In this document: piece by piece, positions 22,901-30,596 of the stretch
Position numbering within the stretch: the first letter of the stretch is position 1
Layout of the letters: every line of letters starts with the position of its first letter
DNA from: an uncultured Sphingopyxis sp.
GTDB lineage: Bacteria; Pseudomonadota; Alphaproteobacteria; Sphingomonadales; Sphingomonadaceae
Assembly: GCA_937873425.1 (NCBI GenBank)
Contig: CALMYE010000139.1
Location: 43,941 to 107,940 of the forward strand
Reading direction: 5' to 3'
DNA: 64,000 nt
The notes under the pieces: generated by a model
Database searches by the model: none
The model's input: only the letters and a program-made list of their open reading frames with translations
What the model was told of the DNA's origin: nothing
Program-made: the position numbers and the translations under genes

Positions 22901-23121
22901 GGCGCGCGCCGATGGCGGTCACGGTGATCGGCGGGCTCATCCTGTCGACGATGCTGACGCTGCTGATCGTGCCGGCGTCCTTCAGCCTCGCGGCGGGCTT
23001 CGAACGCCGGATGGCCCCGCGCCTGCGCCGCTGGTTCACGACGGGCGGCGCGCACGCCGACCCATCGCCTGCGGGCGTCACCGTCATCGGCGCGGGGCAA
23101 AGCCCGGCGGCCGATCGATAG
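19942..23121 (+). CDS. AcrB/AcrD/AcrF-type RND efflux pump without partners
   Basis: RND permease of 1059 residues with the hydrophobe/amphiphile type TM4 motif VAGVLVDDAIVEIENIVRHM and the N-terminal MNFKNISAWSIRNPIPPLVM. This differs from the HME motif of the two CzcA pumps, so drugs, solvents or other organics are more likely substrates than metals. No adaptor or outer-membrane factor gene is adjacent, which is unusual; it may share those of another system. GGGGGAGAG precedes the start. The next gene, an SRPBCC protein, is 13 bases downstream. Confidence 0.9.
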   Translation: MNFKNISAWSIRNPIPPLVMFFGLTVAGIVSFLMMGVQSDPDIDFPGAIVIIAQPGAAPTELETQVTQRVEAAVRTIEGIDELNSTVTEGQSQTFVQFAIGTPIDRAVTDIRDKITQIRSNLPNGILEPQVIRLSTSGNTLAYWSASATDMTLEELSWYVDNVVAKRLIAVPGMGDAYRRGGVSREIRVILNPERMRAYGLTAAAVNTQLVQLNVNAAGGRMEVAGSEQAVRILGNASSANALGETLISVGTNRTVRLADIAEVKDLYAEQRSVSKQDGRQVLTFGFERAKGASDVTVYDAAVEELRKLEKENPKVKFTELFSDIEYTKGQYHSAINAMVEGAILAVVVVFLFLRDWRATLISALAIPLSAVPTFLFMDLMGFSLNMMTLLALSLVAGVLVDDAIVEIENIVRHMRMGKSAYQASIDAADEIGLAVLATTMTIVAVFLPVGLMPGVAGQYFKNFGLTVVAAVLMSLAVARMITPMLAAYFLSAQGPQKHGEGPLIDTYMRILRWSLDTSGAAAARARGGRWKWLGYIKDHRVWVVGIGVLALFATIFSFSLLPMTFQPSIDSDTSRVAIQLAPGATLEQTEAVADEVTDLMKRDPLVESALSRIDVGTATVYLKLRKDRELTSTEFEKDRAPRLAQVPDARINFQSQHGGGGGSSRDISITLGSDDPKKLEDVGNRLLAEMAKVKEIRSPRVEGNLQRPEIVIRPRFALAAQLGVTTQALSQSIRVATLGEIDQNSAKFSLSDRQIPVRVALAETARERLDTLRNMPVPTRNGGTVPLSVVAEIGFGAGPTQINRTNQVRQLTIGADLAPGLVTGQAMDKVEALPALKTLPPGVTRLVLGSAKWQAEMLRNFAIAVVSGIFLVLAVLILLYRKIIPPFVNMGSLLLAPLGGAVALLLTGYPLSLPVFIGVLMLLGIVGKNSILLVDFAIEEMASGVPRDEAIVDAGHKRAQPILMTTVAMVAGMIPTALSLTGDGAWRAPMAVTVIGGLILSTMLTLLIVPASFSLAAGFERRMAPRLRRWFTTGGAHADPSPAGVTVIGAGQSPAADR

Positions 23122-23134
23122 AGGAGTGAAGTTG

Positions 23135-23620
23135 ATGGAGTTCGAGCTGGAGCATGACCTCCCCTATAGTCCGGAACAGATATGGGCGGTCCTCGGCGAT
23201 TTCGAGAATCACCGGATCTGGAACCCCTATGTCCGGATCGAGCGGCTTGCCGAGGACCCGATCGCGATCCGCTATGCGATGCGTATGGATCCGCACAAAC
23301 CCAAATTTCTCGAAGTCTCCGCGACGGTGATCTCCGCGCGCCCCGGCGAGGAGCTGATATTCGACGTCAAGCCGAGCTTCATCCTCCAGTTCGAGGAGAG
23401 TTATATCCTGACCCCGACGGCAAGCGGGACGAAGTTCGTTCACCGCTATCGTTGCCGCGGGCCCTTTGCCTGGCTCCGGCTTCCCGGCATCAAGACCAGC
23501 TTCCAGCGAATGATCGCGTCGATCGACGGCATCCTGCTCAGCTACCTCAAGTCCAAATACAGCAAGCCGCAACCGCCGCCGCGACGGCCCAAGTCCAAGT
23601 TCAAAGGTGGCCGGCGATGA
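23135..23620 (+). CDS. SRPBCC (START-like) family protein, second
   Basis: A 161-residue protein with the pattern FELEHDLPYSPEQIWAVLGDFENHRIWNPYVR and a C-terminal helix, followed by a Pro/Lys/Arg-rich tail (KPQPPPRRPKSKFKGGRR). The ATG at 23135 is preferred over an in-frame GTG at 23126 because GAGGAG at 23121-23126 is then at a proper distance. It overlaps the dsbB start by ATGA, so this gene and the dsb pair are coupled. Ligand unknown. Confidence 0.75.
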   Translation: MEFELEHDLPYSPEQIWAVLGDFENHRIWNPYVRIERLAEDPIAIRYAMRMDPHKPKFLEVSATVISARPGEELIFDVKPSFILQFEESYILTPTASGTKFVHRYRCRGPFAWLRLPGIKTSFQRMIASIDGILLSYLKSKYSKPQPPPRRPKSKFKGGRR

Positions 23621-24051
23621 CGAGCTTTCCGCTGCTCGCGCCGCACAAATGGCGTCCGCTCGGCGCGGCCTGGGCCATCGCCCTCCTGTCGAGCCTCGCC
23701 GTCCTCTTCGTCGGCGAGGTCATGGGCCAGGCGCCGTGCGACCTTTGCTGGTTCCAGCGCGCCTTCATGTTCCCGCTCGCGATCATTCTCGGCATCGCGG
23801 CGTTCAGGTCGGACCGCGCCGTCGTTCCTTATGGACTGGCGCTGGCCTTCGGCGGCGGTCTCGTCGCGCTCTATCATAGCCTGCTCTACGTCGGCGTCAT
23901 TCCGGCCCCGATCGTCCCCTGCACCGGCGGTCCCTCATGCTCGGGAGAGAGCATGGCCATCGGAGGCGCGCCGCTGCCCCTCCTGTCGCTGGCCGCATTC
24001 GCGCTCATCCTGACCCTCTTGCTCAACTTCCAAAGGAGACTGAAATCATGA
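23617..24051 (+). CDS. dsbB: DsbB-type disulfide bond formation protein
   Basis: Four-helix inner-membrane quinone reductase-type protein that reoxidises a periplasmic DsbA. It has 144 residues. The first redox pair is C41-DL-C44 in the loop after TM1 (APCDLCWFQRAFMF), and the second pair is C102 and C108 in VPCTGGPSCSG. Both overlaps are ATGA: with the SRPBCC gene upstream and the thioredoxin-like gene downstream. The arrangement gives a dedicated oxidase pair. Confidence 0.9.
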   Translation: MTSFPLLAPHKWRPLGAAWAIALLSSLAVLFVGEVMGQAPCDLCWFQRAFMFPLAIILGIAAFRSDRAVVPYGLALAFGGGLVALYHSLLYVGVIPAPIVPCTGGPSCSGESMAIGGAPLPLLSLAAFALILTLLLNFQRRLKS

Positions 24052-24692
24052 ACAGACGTATCGGAGTCGTGGCCACGCTTGTCCTCTCGGCACTCGCCTT
24101 CACCGGCGGCGCTATGCTCTACAGCGGAACCGCCGAGGGCGAACCCACGAAGAAGGTAGTGGCGGGGCCCGTCGACAGCCTCATTCGCCCGCACTCGCCG
24201 ATCATCGGCCCCAAGAATGCGCCGGTCACGATCGTCGAATTCTTCGACCCGTCGTGCGAGGCCTGCCGCGCCTTCTATCCGACGGTGAAGGGCATCGTCG
24301 CCAAATATCCCAAGGATGTGCGTCTCGTGATGCGCTACCTGCCACTGCACCCCGGTTCGGCCGAGGCGATCGTGATCCTCGAAGCCGCGCGCGTCCAGGG
24401 CAAGCTCGAGCCGGTGACGGCGGCGCTGCTCGAGGCGCAGCCCGACTGGCACGACGGCAAGATGGACGGCGCCTGGGCCGCGGCCGAGAAGGCCGGCCTC
24501 AATGTCGCGAAGGCGCGCGCGATGCCGACCGCCGATGCGATGGCGTGGATGGAGCAGGACATTGCCGATGCGCGTGCGGTCGGCGTCAAGGGCACCCCGA
24601 CCTTCTTCGTCAATGGCGAGATGCTCGTCCAGCCCAGCCCCGAACAGGTCGAGGCCCGAGTCCAGGCCGCGGTAGCGGCCAAGGGCAAATAA
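24048..24692 (+). CDS. DsbA-like thioredoxin-fold periplasmic oxidase
   Basis: A 214-residue protein with an N-terminal signal or anchor (about residues 7-26) and a thioredoxin fold. The active site is C70-EA-C73 in FFDPSCEACRAFYP, and the cis-Pro loop is GVKGTPTFFVNG near residues 184-195. It is of the DsbA/Com1/BdbD type (DSBA oxidoreductase) and is coupled to DsbB by ATGA. It probably oxidises exported substrates with Cys, such as the Cys-containing metal proteins of this region; that link is inference. Confidence 0.9.
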   Translation: MNRRIGVVATLVLSALAFTGGAMLYSGTAEGEPTKKVVAGPVDSLIRPHSPIIGPKNAPVTIVEFFDPSCEACRAFYPTVKGIVAKYPKDVRLVMRYLPLHPGSAEAIVILEAARVQGKLEPVTAALLEAQPDWHDGKMDGAWAAAEKAGLNVAKARAMPTADAMAWMEQDIADARAVGVKGTPTFFVNGEMLVQPSPEQVEARVQAAVAAKGK

Positions 24693-24698
24693 GGGCCC

Positions 24699-24733
24699 GC
24701 ACCCGTCCCGCTTCGTCCACGCGGGACGGGTGC
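24699..24733 (+). terminator. Terminator hairpin after the dsb operon
   Basis: A perfect 13-bp GC-rich stem (24699-24711 with 24721-24733) with a 9-base loop begins 7 bases after the stop of the DsbA-like gene. No T tract follows. Confidence 0.6.
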
Positions 24734-24882
24734 CTAGCATCCGTCGCGATGCTGTCTCACCCGCCATCGGCCTGTCGCATGGAGACGCCGGGTCACCGTC
24801 GAATCGAGTGTGAAAGAGCCAATATTCACAGCGCATTCAACGATGAAAGGGACTTTGAACGCCACGAAAAGGAGAGACTGAC

Positions 24883-25188
24883 ATGCGAAAACTGATGACG
24901 ATCGCGGCCGCGATGCTCGCCTTCGCGCTCCCCGGAACGGCGCTTGCCCAGCACCATGGCGATCGCGGCGGATATAGCCGCGGCCATGATGCGCCGCGGG
25001 GCCACGACCGCGACTATCGTTCCAACCGGCACGGCATGCCCCATTATGGCAATGACCGCGGCTATCGCGGTTACGACCCCTATTATCAGGGATATGACCG
25101 CCGCTACGAACGCCGCGACCGCTACGAGCGGCGCTATCAGAAGCGCCGGATGCACCACCATCATCGCGGTCGCCACTGGCGCGGGTGA
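24883..25188 (+). CDS. Small exported His/Tyr/Arg-rich protein
   Basis: The product has 101 residues. A signal peptide (KLMTIAAAMLAFALPGTALA, cleavage after ALA) is followed by a low-complexity mature part with HH, YRGYDPYY, repeated RRYERRDRY and MHHHHRGRH. It is preceded by AAAAGGAGAG. Composition suggests a periplasmic metal-binding or stress protein. I do not recognise a family with certainty; RcnB-like proteins are similar in feel but their motif is not clear here. Confidence 0.65.
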   Translation: MRKLMTIAAAMLAFALPGTALAQHHGDRGGYSRGHDAPRGHDRDYRSNRHGMPHYGNDRGYRGYDPYYQGYDRRYERRDRYERRYQKRRMHHHHRGRHWRG

Positions 25189-25254
25189 GCGGGCGGGGAC
25201 CGTTGGCGCCGGGGTCGCGCTCGTCTAGGATGAGCCGCTTCTATGGGGGGATAG

Positions 25255-25671
25255 ATGATGCGGCACCAATCCGAGACATGGCTTGCCTGGTTTTCGCTTT
25301 TCGCGATGACGGTCCATTTCACCCTCGAAACCTGGTATCATATGGTCTGGGGGCAGACGCTTCAGGCGTTGCTCGTCGACTATATCAGCGTGGCGCTGAT
25401 GATTTTCGGGGCCGTGACATCGCTCCGCATCAGGCCGCGTAGTGCGGCCGGCCTGCTGGCCGCCGCCTGGACCTACAATCTCGGCTTCGGGTGGCGGAGC
25501 GCCTTTGGCAGACTGGAGGGGCTGGAGCGCGGCGCATCGCCGGTCAACGGCGAGGCGTCGTTCGTCCTCCCGATCGTCGCGGTCTCCCTCATGATCGTGG
25601 CGATCGTGATGGTCTGGGCGCTCTTTCTCGCCTGGAGGCAGGCGGTGAGCCCTTCACCGGCGAACGGCTGA
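25255..25671 (+). CDS. Hypothetical four-helix membrane protein
   Basis: A 138-residue protein with about four hydrophobic segments: WLAWFSLFAMTVHFTLETWYHMVWG, YISVALMIFGAVTSL, SAAGLLAAAWTYNLGF, and SFVLPIVAVSLMIVAIVMVWALFLAW. I do not recognise a family. Two adjacent ATG codons (25255 and 25258) are possible starts. It converges on the methyltransferase gene. Confidence 0.6.
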   Translation: MMRHQSETWLAWFSLFAMTVHFTLETWYHMVWGQTLQALLVDYISVALMIFGAVTSLRIRPRSAAGLLAAAWTYNLGFGWRSAFGRLEGLERGASPVNGEASFVLPIVAVSLMIVAIVMVWALFLAWRQAVSPSPANG

Positions 25672-25697
25672 CGGCGGGCGCGGCACCCGGCTGATCG

Positions 25698-26357
25698 CTA
25701 TCGCCGCGCGCGGTAGATCGAAATCGAGCCGGTCGGCGTGGGAATGATCCTTACCTCTTCGACCGCCTCGAAGCCCGCGTCCGTGAGGATTTCCGGGACG
25801 CAGCCCTTGGCGTTGGGCTCGGTATATTCGAACCCGTCGAGCAGCTGAATCTGGCGAAACAGCATGCGCATCAGGAGCGAGCGCTGCTCGCCATAGTCGG
25901 CGATGAAGAGGGTGCCGCCGGGCTTCAGGAGCCTGAACATCTGCGCGGCGATCGCTTGCTTGACGTCCATCGGACACTGGTGGAGGACGAGGCTTGAGAC
26001 GATCTTGTCGCAGTGCTGGAGCGCGTCGATGGCGTCGAGTTCATCGCCCATCGCCTCGAACCATCGGATATCAGCGCTCGCTGCATCGGCCTTGGCGCGC
26101 GCGATCTCGAGGACCGCCGGGTCGGGATCGACCGCAAGCAGGTTACTCGCCGGCGCTGCGGCCTTGAGCGCGATGGCGAGCGTGCCGGTCCCGCAGCCGA
26201 TGTCGACGATCCGCTCACCTGGCTTCGGATCGACAAATCGGACGAGGTCGCTGCGCCAGCGCTTTTCGCGGGTCATCAGGGCGATCGCGGCATCATAGCG
26301 ATCGAGCGATCCGCTCTTCCCGAGCGCCGGCACGAAGTCTCTGTTTGTTTCGGTCAT
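25698..26357 (-). CDS. Class I SAM-dependent methyltransferase
   Basis: A 219-residue soluble methyltransferase. Motif I is VDIGCGTGTLAIAL near residues 49-62, an acidic motif II follows (LLAVDPDPAVLEIA), and LLKPGGTLFIADYGE matches motif III. The start at 26357 is taken over a longer frame because upstream codons run into the AraC gene. It lies 46 bases downstream of the AraC-type regulator on the same strand. The substrate cannot be told; a small molecule (UbiE-like) is more likely than protein or DNA. Confidence 0.8.
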   Translation of the reverse strand: MTETNRDFVPALGKSGSLDRYDAAIALMTREKRWRSDLVRFVDPKPGERIVDIGCGTGTLAIALKAAAPASNLLAVDPDPAVLEIARAKADAASADIRWFEAMGDELDAIDALQHCDKIVSSLVLHQCPMDVKQAIAAQMFRLLKPGGTLFIADYGEQRSLLMRMLFRQIQLLDGFEYTEPNAKGCVPEILTDAGFEAVEEVRIIPTPTGSISIYRARR

Positions 26358-26403
26358 GCCCCTTCCTAGCAGGGCTGGGAGGCGACCGGCTTGAACGCAG
26401 CGG

Positions 26404-27093
26404 CTACGCCGTGAAATAGAGGTCGCTTGCTCGGATGCCGAACATAGCCTTGATCGTGCGGGCAAGGTGGGCACTGTCGCTGAACCCGGCAGCGTGGGCG
26501 GCCTCCGTAACATTGCGGCCCGCATGAAGGGCCTCGAAGGCCACGAGCAGCCGGCGCCACAAGACATAGCGCTGGAACGGCATTCCGACTTCGGCGGTAA
26601 AGAGGTGTCGGAAGCGGCCGAGTGACAGGCCGCTCTCCTGGGCCGCATCGGCGAGGCGGACGGATCCCGTCGCGAGCGCCCGATCGATCGTCTTCGCCGC
26701 CGCTACGATCCGCCTGTCGAGTGCCCCGCGGGGTTCTCGCGCCAGCCAGGTGGGCCAAAATCTGCCTGACCCGTCTCCGACGACATGGACTGGCCCTGCA
26801 TGGCGCAGCCTTGTTTCGAGGTCATTCGGGGGACCGAAGCGGACGGTCGGCTCGATATACCAGAGCTCCACATCGTGCGCCGGATGCAGGCAGTGGACCG
26901 CGTCGGGCTCAATGAGCAGGCATCGGCTCGCGGATTGCCGGCCCGCGCCATCGGTCACAATGATGGGTTCATTGGCGATAACCGCTTGGGCGGCGAAGTG
27001 CCGGTGCGGAACAGCGTCGCCGACCGAACCCGACCAGCGGGCAATATAGTCGGCGACCTGAAGTCGGCCTTTCCAGTCGGGCGTGACAGTCAT
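26404..27093 (-). CDS. AraC family transcriptional regulator
   Basis: A 229-residue regulator with an N-terminal cupin-like sensing part (HRHFAAQAVIANEP) and a C-terminal AraC DNA-binding domain: RLADAAQESGLSLGRFRHLFTAEVGMPFQRYVLWRRL and VTEAAHAAGFSDSAHLARTIKAMFGI. It probably controls itself and the downstream methyltransferase. It is divergent from the ParB-like gene with a 180-base gap between them. Confidence 0.85.
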   Translation of the reverse strand: MTVTPDWKGRLQVADYIARWSGSVGDAVPHRHFAAQAVIANEPIIVTDGAGRQSASRCLLIEPDAVHCLHPAHDVELWYIEPTVRFGPPNDLETRLRHAGPVHVVGDGSGRFWPTWLAREPRGALDRRIVAAAKTIDRALATGSVRLADAAQESGLSLGRFRHLFTAEVGMPFQRYVLWRRLLVAFEALHAGRNVTEAAHAAGFSDSAHLARTIKAMFGIRASDLYFTA

Positions 27094-27273
27094 GGGCGTT
27101 CGATAGCATTGCCGAAGCGGAAGTCCGACCCTCTTCCCCGCGCTTCGGGGACCGCTTCACGCGCTTCCGGAAGCGGCTGGGCGAGCCCAGCCGAGAGGGA
27201 GAGGGGCCAGGTGCCGGGCGGCGAGTCAAGGGCCGAGAGAGTGTCTCGCGGCGACCCGCCACGGAGAAAAGCC

Positions 27274-29391
27274 ATGGCTTCCAAGCAAAAGATCATACTC
27301 AGCCAGCCTCAGGCCATCCCCCTCGATCGGCTGCGCCTCTCGAAGGCGAATGTCCGGCGGGTGAAACCCGACGCGTCGGTTGCCCAACTGGCCGACAGCA
27401 TCGCGCGGCGGGGGTTGCTGCACAATCTGAACGTGCGGCCGATCCTCGACAGCGAGGGCAATGTCACGGGCGACTATGAAGTCCCCGCTGGCGGGCGACG
27501 CATACGCGCGCTCGAACTGCTGGTGAAGCAGAAGCGGCTCGCCAAGGACGCGCCGATTCCGTGCAATGTGCGCCCCGCGAACGACGACATCCTCGCTGAA
27601 GAGGACAGTCTCGCGGAGAATGCGGAGCGCGTGAACCTGCATCCGCTCGATCAGTTTCGCGGCATGCAGTCGCTCGCGGAAAAGGGAAATGCCGTCGAGG
27701 ACATCGCTGCGCATTTCTTCGTCACGCCCGCGGTGGTCAGGCAGCGCCTCAAGCTGGCGGGTGTCTCGCCGAAGCTTCTCGACATCTATGCCGAAGACGG
27801 CATGTCGCTCGAAGTCCTGATGGCCTTCACGGTTTCGGACGACGAGGAGCGGCAAATCCAGGTCTGGGAGATGGTGGCGAACGCCTATCAGCCGTCCCCC
27901 TCCTTCATTCGCCAGAAGCTGACCGAGAACAGCGTGCGCGCCGCTGACAAGCGCGTCCGCTTTGTCGGGATGGAGGCCTATGTCGAGGCCGGCGGCAGCG
28001 TCGTGCGCGACCTGTTCGAGGCCGATCGCGGCGGCTGGCTGACCGATCCCGCCTTGATCGACAGGCTGGTCGCAGCGAAGCTCGAGGCCGAGGGGCTGCG
28101 GATCGGCGCGGAAGGCTGGAAGTGGATCGAGGTCGCCGAGGAGCATCCCTGGAACCCGGGGCGCGGCCTCCGCACGATCGCTGGCGATGAAGTGCCGATG
28201 AGCGACGAGGAGGCGAAGCGTGCGGCCGAACTCGAGGCCGAAGGCGAAGCGCTCAGCGCCGAATGGAGCGATGTCGAGGATGTCCCCGACGAGGTGCATG
28301 CTCGCCTCGAAGCGATCGATGCCGAGATCAGCCGGATCAACGAGCGGCCGATCAATTTCGATCCCGCCGATGTCGCGATCGCCGGCGCCTTCGTGTCCAT
28401 CGACAACGACGGGACGCTGCGGGTCGAACGCGGCTTCGTGAAACCGGAAGACGAAGCGCCGCCTGCGGAACAGGACGGCGGGACCGGCGGCGGCGAAGGG
28501 GCGGAGGCAGCCCCGAGCGCTGACGGCGCCGCTGGGCCGGGCGGCGGCGATGCTGCCCGCGAAGCCGAGGAAGACGAGAGTGGGCTGAAGCCGCTCTCCG
28601 AGCGCCTCGTCTCCGATCTCACCGCCTGGCGCACGCTCGCCTTGCAGGATGCGTTCGCGCAAAGCCCGGCGACTGCTTATATCGCGGTGCTGCACGCCTT
28701 CGTGCTGTCCTGCTTTTATGGCTACAGCCGGGAAAGCTGTCTTCAGACGTCGATCAATTCGGTCGGATTTTCCAATGCCCCGGCAGGTCTGCGCGACTGT
28801 GCGCCGGGTCAGGCGATCGCAGCGCGGATCGACGAATGGCGGGGCCGCCTGCCGAAGACCGACAAGGAGGTCTGGGACTGGCTGCTCGAGCTCGGTGACG
28901 ACGATCGGGCGAACCTCCTGGCGCATTGCGCGTCGCTCGGCGTCAATGCGCAGGCCGAGATCGTGAAGGGCTACGACGGCCGCGTGTCGGCCCACGGCAT
29001 CGCGCGCCGGCTTGCGCACAGCCACATCCTCGCACGGGCGGTTGGCCTCGATGTCGTCGAGGCGGGGTGGCGCCCGACCGCCGACGGCTATCTGAACAGC
29101 GTCCCGAAGCCGCGGATACTCGCCGACGTCACAGAGGCGCGGGGCGAGAATTTCGCGGGGATGATCGATCATCTGAAAAAGGGCGACATGGCCCGCGAAG
29201 CCGAACGCCTGCTCGAAGACGCCGGGTGGCTTCCCGAGCCTATGCGCACGCCCGAACTCGAAAGCGCGGAGCAGCCGGACGCCGGCTCGGTCGGTCCGGC
29301 AAATGACGATGCAGATGGCGAGCTTCCCGCCTTTCTCGCCGGGGAAGGAGGTGACGATGTCGGCGATCCCGACGCGATCGCCGCCGAATGA
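27274..29391 (+). CDS. Large ParB/RepB/Spo0J-like protein
   Basis: A 705-residue protein with an N-terminal ParB/Srx-type domain: IPLDRLRLSKANVRR at residues 16-30, box II GGRRIRAL at 73-80, and ENAERVNLHPLDQF at about 115-128, followed by a helix-turn-helix (VEDIAAHFFVTPAVVRQRLKLAG). The central and C-terminal parts are long, with an acidic Gly/Ala-rich linker near residues 395-435 and a further folded region. Proteins of this type on alphaproteobacterial plasmids and integrative elements are annotated as ParB-like but need not act in partition, and no parA is adjacent. The ATG at 27274 follows ACGGAG. A terminator follows the stop. Confidence 0.85.
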   Translation: MASKQKIILSQPQAIPLDRLRLSKANVRRVKPDASVAQLADSIARRGLLHNLNVRPILDSEGNVTGDYEVPAGGRRIRALELLVKQKRLAKDAPIPCNVRPANDDILAEEDSLAENAERVNLHPLDQFRGMQSLAEKGNAVEDIAAHFFVTPAVVRQRLKLAGVSPKLLDIYAEDGMSLEVLMAFTVSDDEERQIQVWEMVANAYQPSPSFIRQKLTENSVRAADKRVRFVGMEAYVEAGGSVVRDLFEADRGGWLTDPALIDRLVAAKLEAEGLRIGAEGWKWIEVAEEHPWNPGRGLRTIAGDEVPMSDEEAKRAAELEAEGEALSAEWSDVEDVPDEVHARLEAIDAEISRINERPINFDPADVAIAGAFVSIDNDGTLRVERGFVKPEDEAPPAEQDGGTGGGEGAEAAPSADGAAGPGGGDAAREAEEDESGLKPLSERLVSDLTAWRTLALQDAFAQSPATAYIAVLHAFVLSCFYGYSRESCLQTSINSVGFSNAPAGLRDCAPGQAIAARIDEWRGRLPKTDKEVWDWLLELGDDDRANLLAHCASLGVNAQAEIVKGYDGRVSAHGIARRLAHSHILARAVGLDVVEAGWRPTADGYLNSVPKPRILADVTEARGENFAGMIDHLKKGDMAREAERLLEDAGWLPEPMRTPELESAEQPDAGSVGPANDDADGELPAFLAGEGGDDVGDPDAIAAE

Positions 29392-29430
29392 TCTTCCGCC
29401 GCGCATGGCGGCGACCTGAACTTCACCTCG

Positions 29431-29465
29431 AAAGCCCGGTCATCGCGCCGGGCTTTCGCTTTTTA
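29431..29465 (+). terminator. Intrinsic terminator after the ParB-like gene
   Basis: A perfect 9-bp stem, AAAGCCCGG with CCGGGCTTT, 8-base loop, then CGCTTTTT. It lies 40 bases after the ParB-like stop and directly before the next ribosome-binding site. Confidence 0.85.
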
Positions 29466-29471
29466 CGGAGA

Positions 29472-29546
29472 ATGAAAATGCGAAACGACTTTCTTGGCGG
29501 TGCGTCGGCGATGCTGGCGCTGGCGGCGGGAGGCAATCATGGCTGA
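29472..29546 (+). CDS. 24-residue leader-like small ORF
   Basis: A 24-codon frame (MKMRNDFLGG-ASAMLALAAGGNHG) starts 2 bases after ACGGAG, directly behind the terminator. Its stop lies inside the first codons of the next gene in the overlap ATGGCTGA. It may be a small protein or a leader whose translation brings ribosomes to the downstream start. No family is recognised. Confidence 0.4.
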   Translation: MKMRNDFLGGASAMLALAAGGNHG

Positions 29547-30030
29547 CCGCGTTTCTGTATCGTTCACGCTCGGCGGCACCTTGTCGCCCGACGCCTGGCT
29601 TGAACTTGCGGCGGTGATCGCGGCCGAAGGCCTGTCGATCGAATGGGATGGACCTTCGTTCGAACCTTCGCACCGCAGGCCGGGCGACGCGCTCGAACTG
29701 TTCGCGAATGAAGTCGCGTGGGGGAAGGTCGAACCCCTCGAGACCTTCTGTCAGGAGCATGGTCTGCCTTATCGCTTCTGGGCCGGCGGCTTCTTCGCGG
29801 AGTGGAGCGCCGAGCGGATCGTCTACCGCGGCGGCGGGACGCCCGACAGCTTCATTGCCGACGAATCCGACCGGGTGCTGATCGATCGGCACGAGATCGT
29901 CCGCCGCGGCAACATCGGGGCGATCCTTGGTTACTTCGACGAGGCCGAATTCACGGTGCCGCCCTTGGCCGTTGCGGGCGATCCTGACCTTGCCATCAGG
30001 GTTGGCGAGCAGGAGGCGGCGCATGGCTGA
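29539..30030 (+). CDS. Hypothetical island protein, 163 aa
   Basis: A 163-residue acidic soluble protein (starts MADRVSVSFTLGGTLSPDAWLE). I do not recognise a family. No signal peptide or membrane segment. The start at 29539 is chosen because it overlaps the upstream small ORF by ATGGCTGA and has GGGAGG nearby. Its own stop overlaps the next gene in exactly the same way, so the three frames form a coupled series. Such small acidic proteins are frequent between parB-like and strawberry-notch genes of alphaproteobacterial elements. Confidence 0.7.
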   Translation: MADRVSVSFTLGGTLSPDAWLELAAVIAAEGLSIEWDGPSFEPSHRRPGDALELFANEVAWGKVEPLETFCQEHGLPYRFWAGGFFAEWSAERIVYRGGGTPDSFIADESDRVLIDRHEIVRRGNIGAILGYFDEAEFTVPPLAVAGDPDLAIRVGEQEAAHG

Positions 30031-30532
30031 TTATCATTCGCCGACGATCGTGCGCCCGGACATCCCGCGCGGCGCGATGACCCTGCTCGAGCACCGGCTA
30101 CTGATCGGGATGTTCAGCCATGAGGGAGGAGAGGACGCGGTCTATTTCTTCGCGGAGGACTATGTGAACGACCTGCTTCACCTCGACCTTCCCGAGGTGC
30201 ATCGCCTTCTCGAGGCCGATCCCTTCCCGGAGAGTTACGCTGCGAAGGTGATCCGCGAAGAACTCGCCAAACTCGACCCGGCAGAGGGAGAGCTCGCGCT
30301 CGACATGTCGGTGATCGGCTATGAGGAGATCTTTCGGGACATCGTGAAGCGCTGCGATGCGATCGACGATATCGAAGTCGTGGCCGCCTGGACCTGCACC
30401 AAGATGCGGCCTGACGGGTTCGGCGGGATGGCGACGCTGATCACCGCGGACGCGATCGAGACGATGTCGACCGGCTCGTTCCTCGACGAGGCGCGGCACC
30501 GCCTGCAGTCGGCCGGGCAGGCCGAAGCCTGA
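30023..30532 (+). CDS. Hypothetical island protein, 169 aa
   Basis: A 169-residue acidic protein (starts MADYHSPTIVRPDIPRG) with a helical middle (LDLPEVHRLLEADPFPESYAAKVIREELAKL). I do not recognise a family and no catalytic motif stands out. It overlaps the upstream gene by eight bases (ATGGCTGA) with AGGAGG eight bases upstream of the ATG, and is closed by a terminator 20 bases after its stop. Confidence 0.7.
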   Translation: MADYHSPTIVRPDIPRGAMTLLEHRLLIGMFSHEGGEDAVYFFAEDYVNDLLHLDLPEVHRLLEADPFPESYAAKVIREELAKLDPAEGELALDMSVIGYEEIFRDIVKRCDAIDDIEVVAAWTCTKMRPDGFGGMATLITADAIETMSTGSFLDEARHRLQSAGQAEA

Positions 30533-30551
30533 CCGCTCGAACCGCTCACTC

Positions 30552-30582
30552 TGGCCCGGCCGCAGCGCCGGGCCATTTTCGT
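30552..30582 (+). terminator. Intrinsic terminator
   Basis: A perfect 9-bp stem, TGGCCCGGC with GCCGGGCCA, 6-base loop, followed by TTTTCGTTT. It separates the two coupled hypothetical genes from the next one. Confidence 0.8.
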
Positions 30583-30596
30583 TTCAGGAGATTGTC

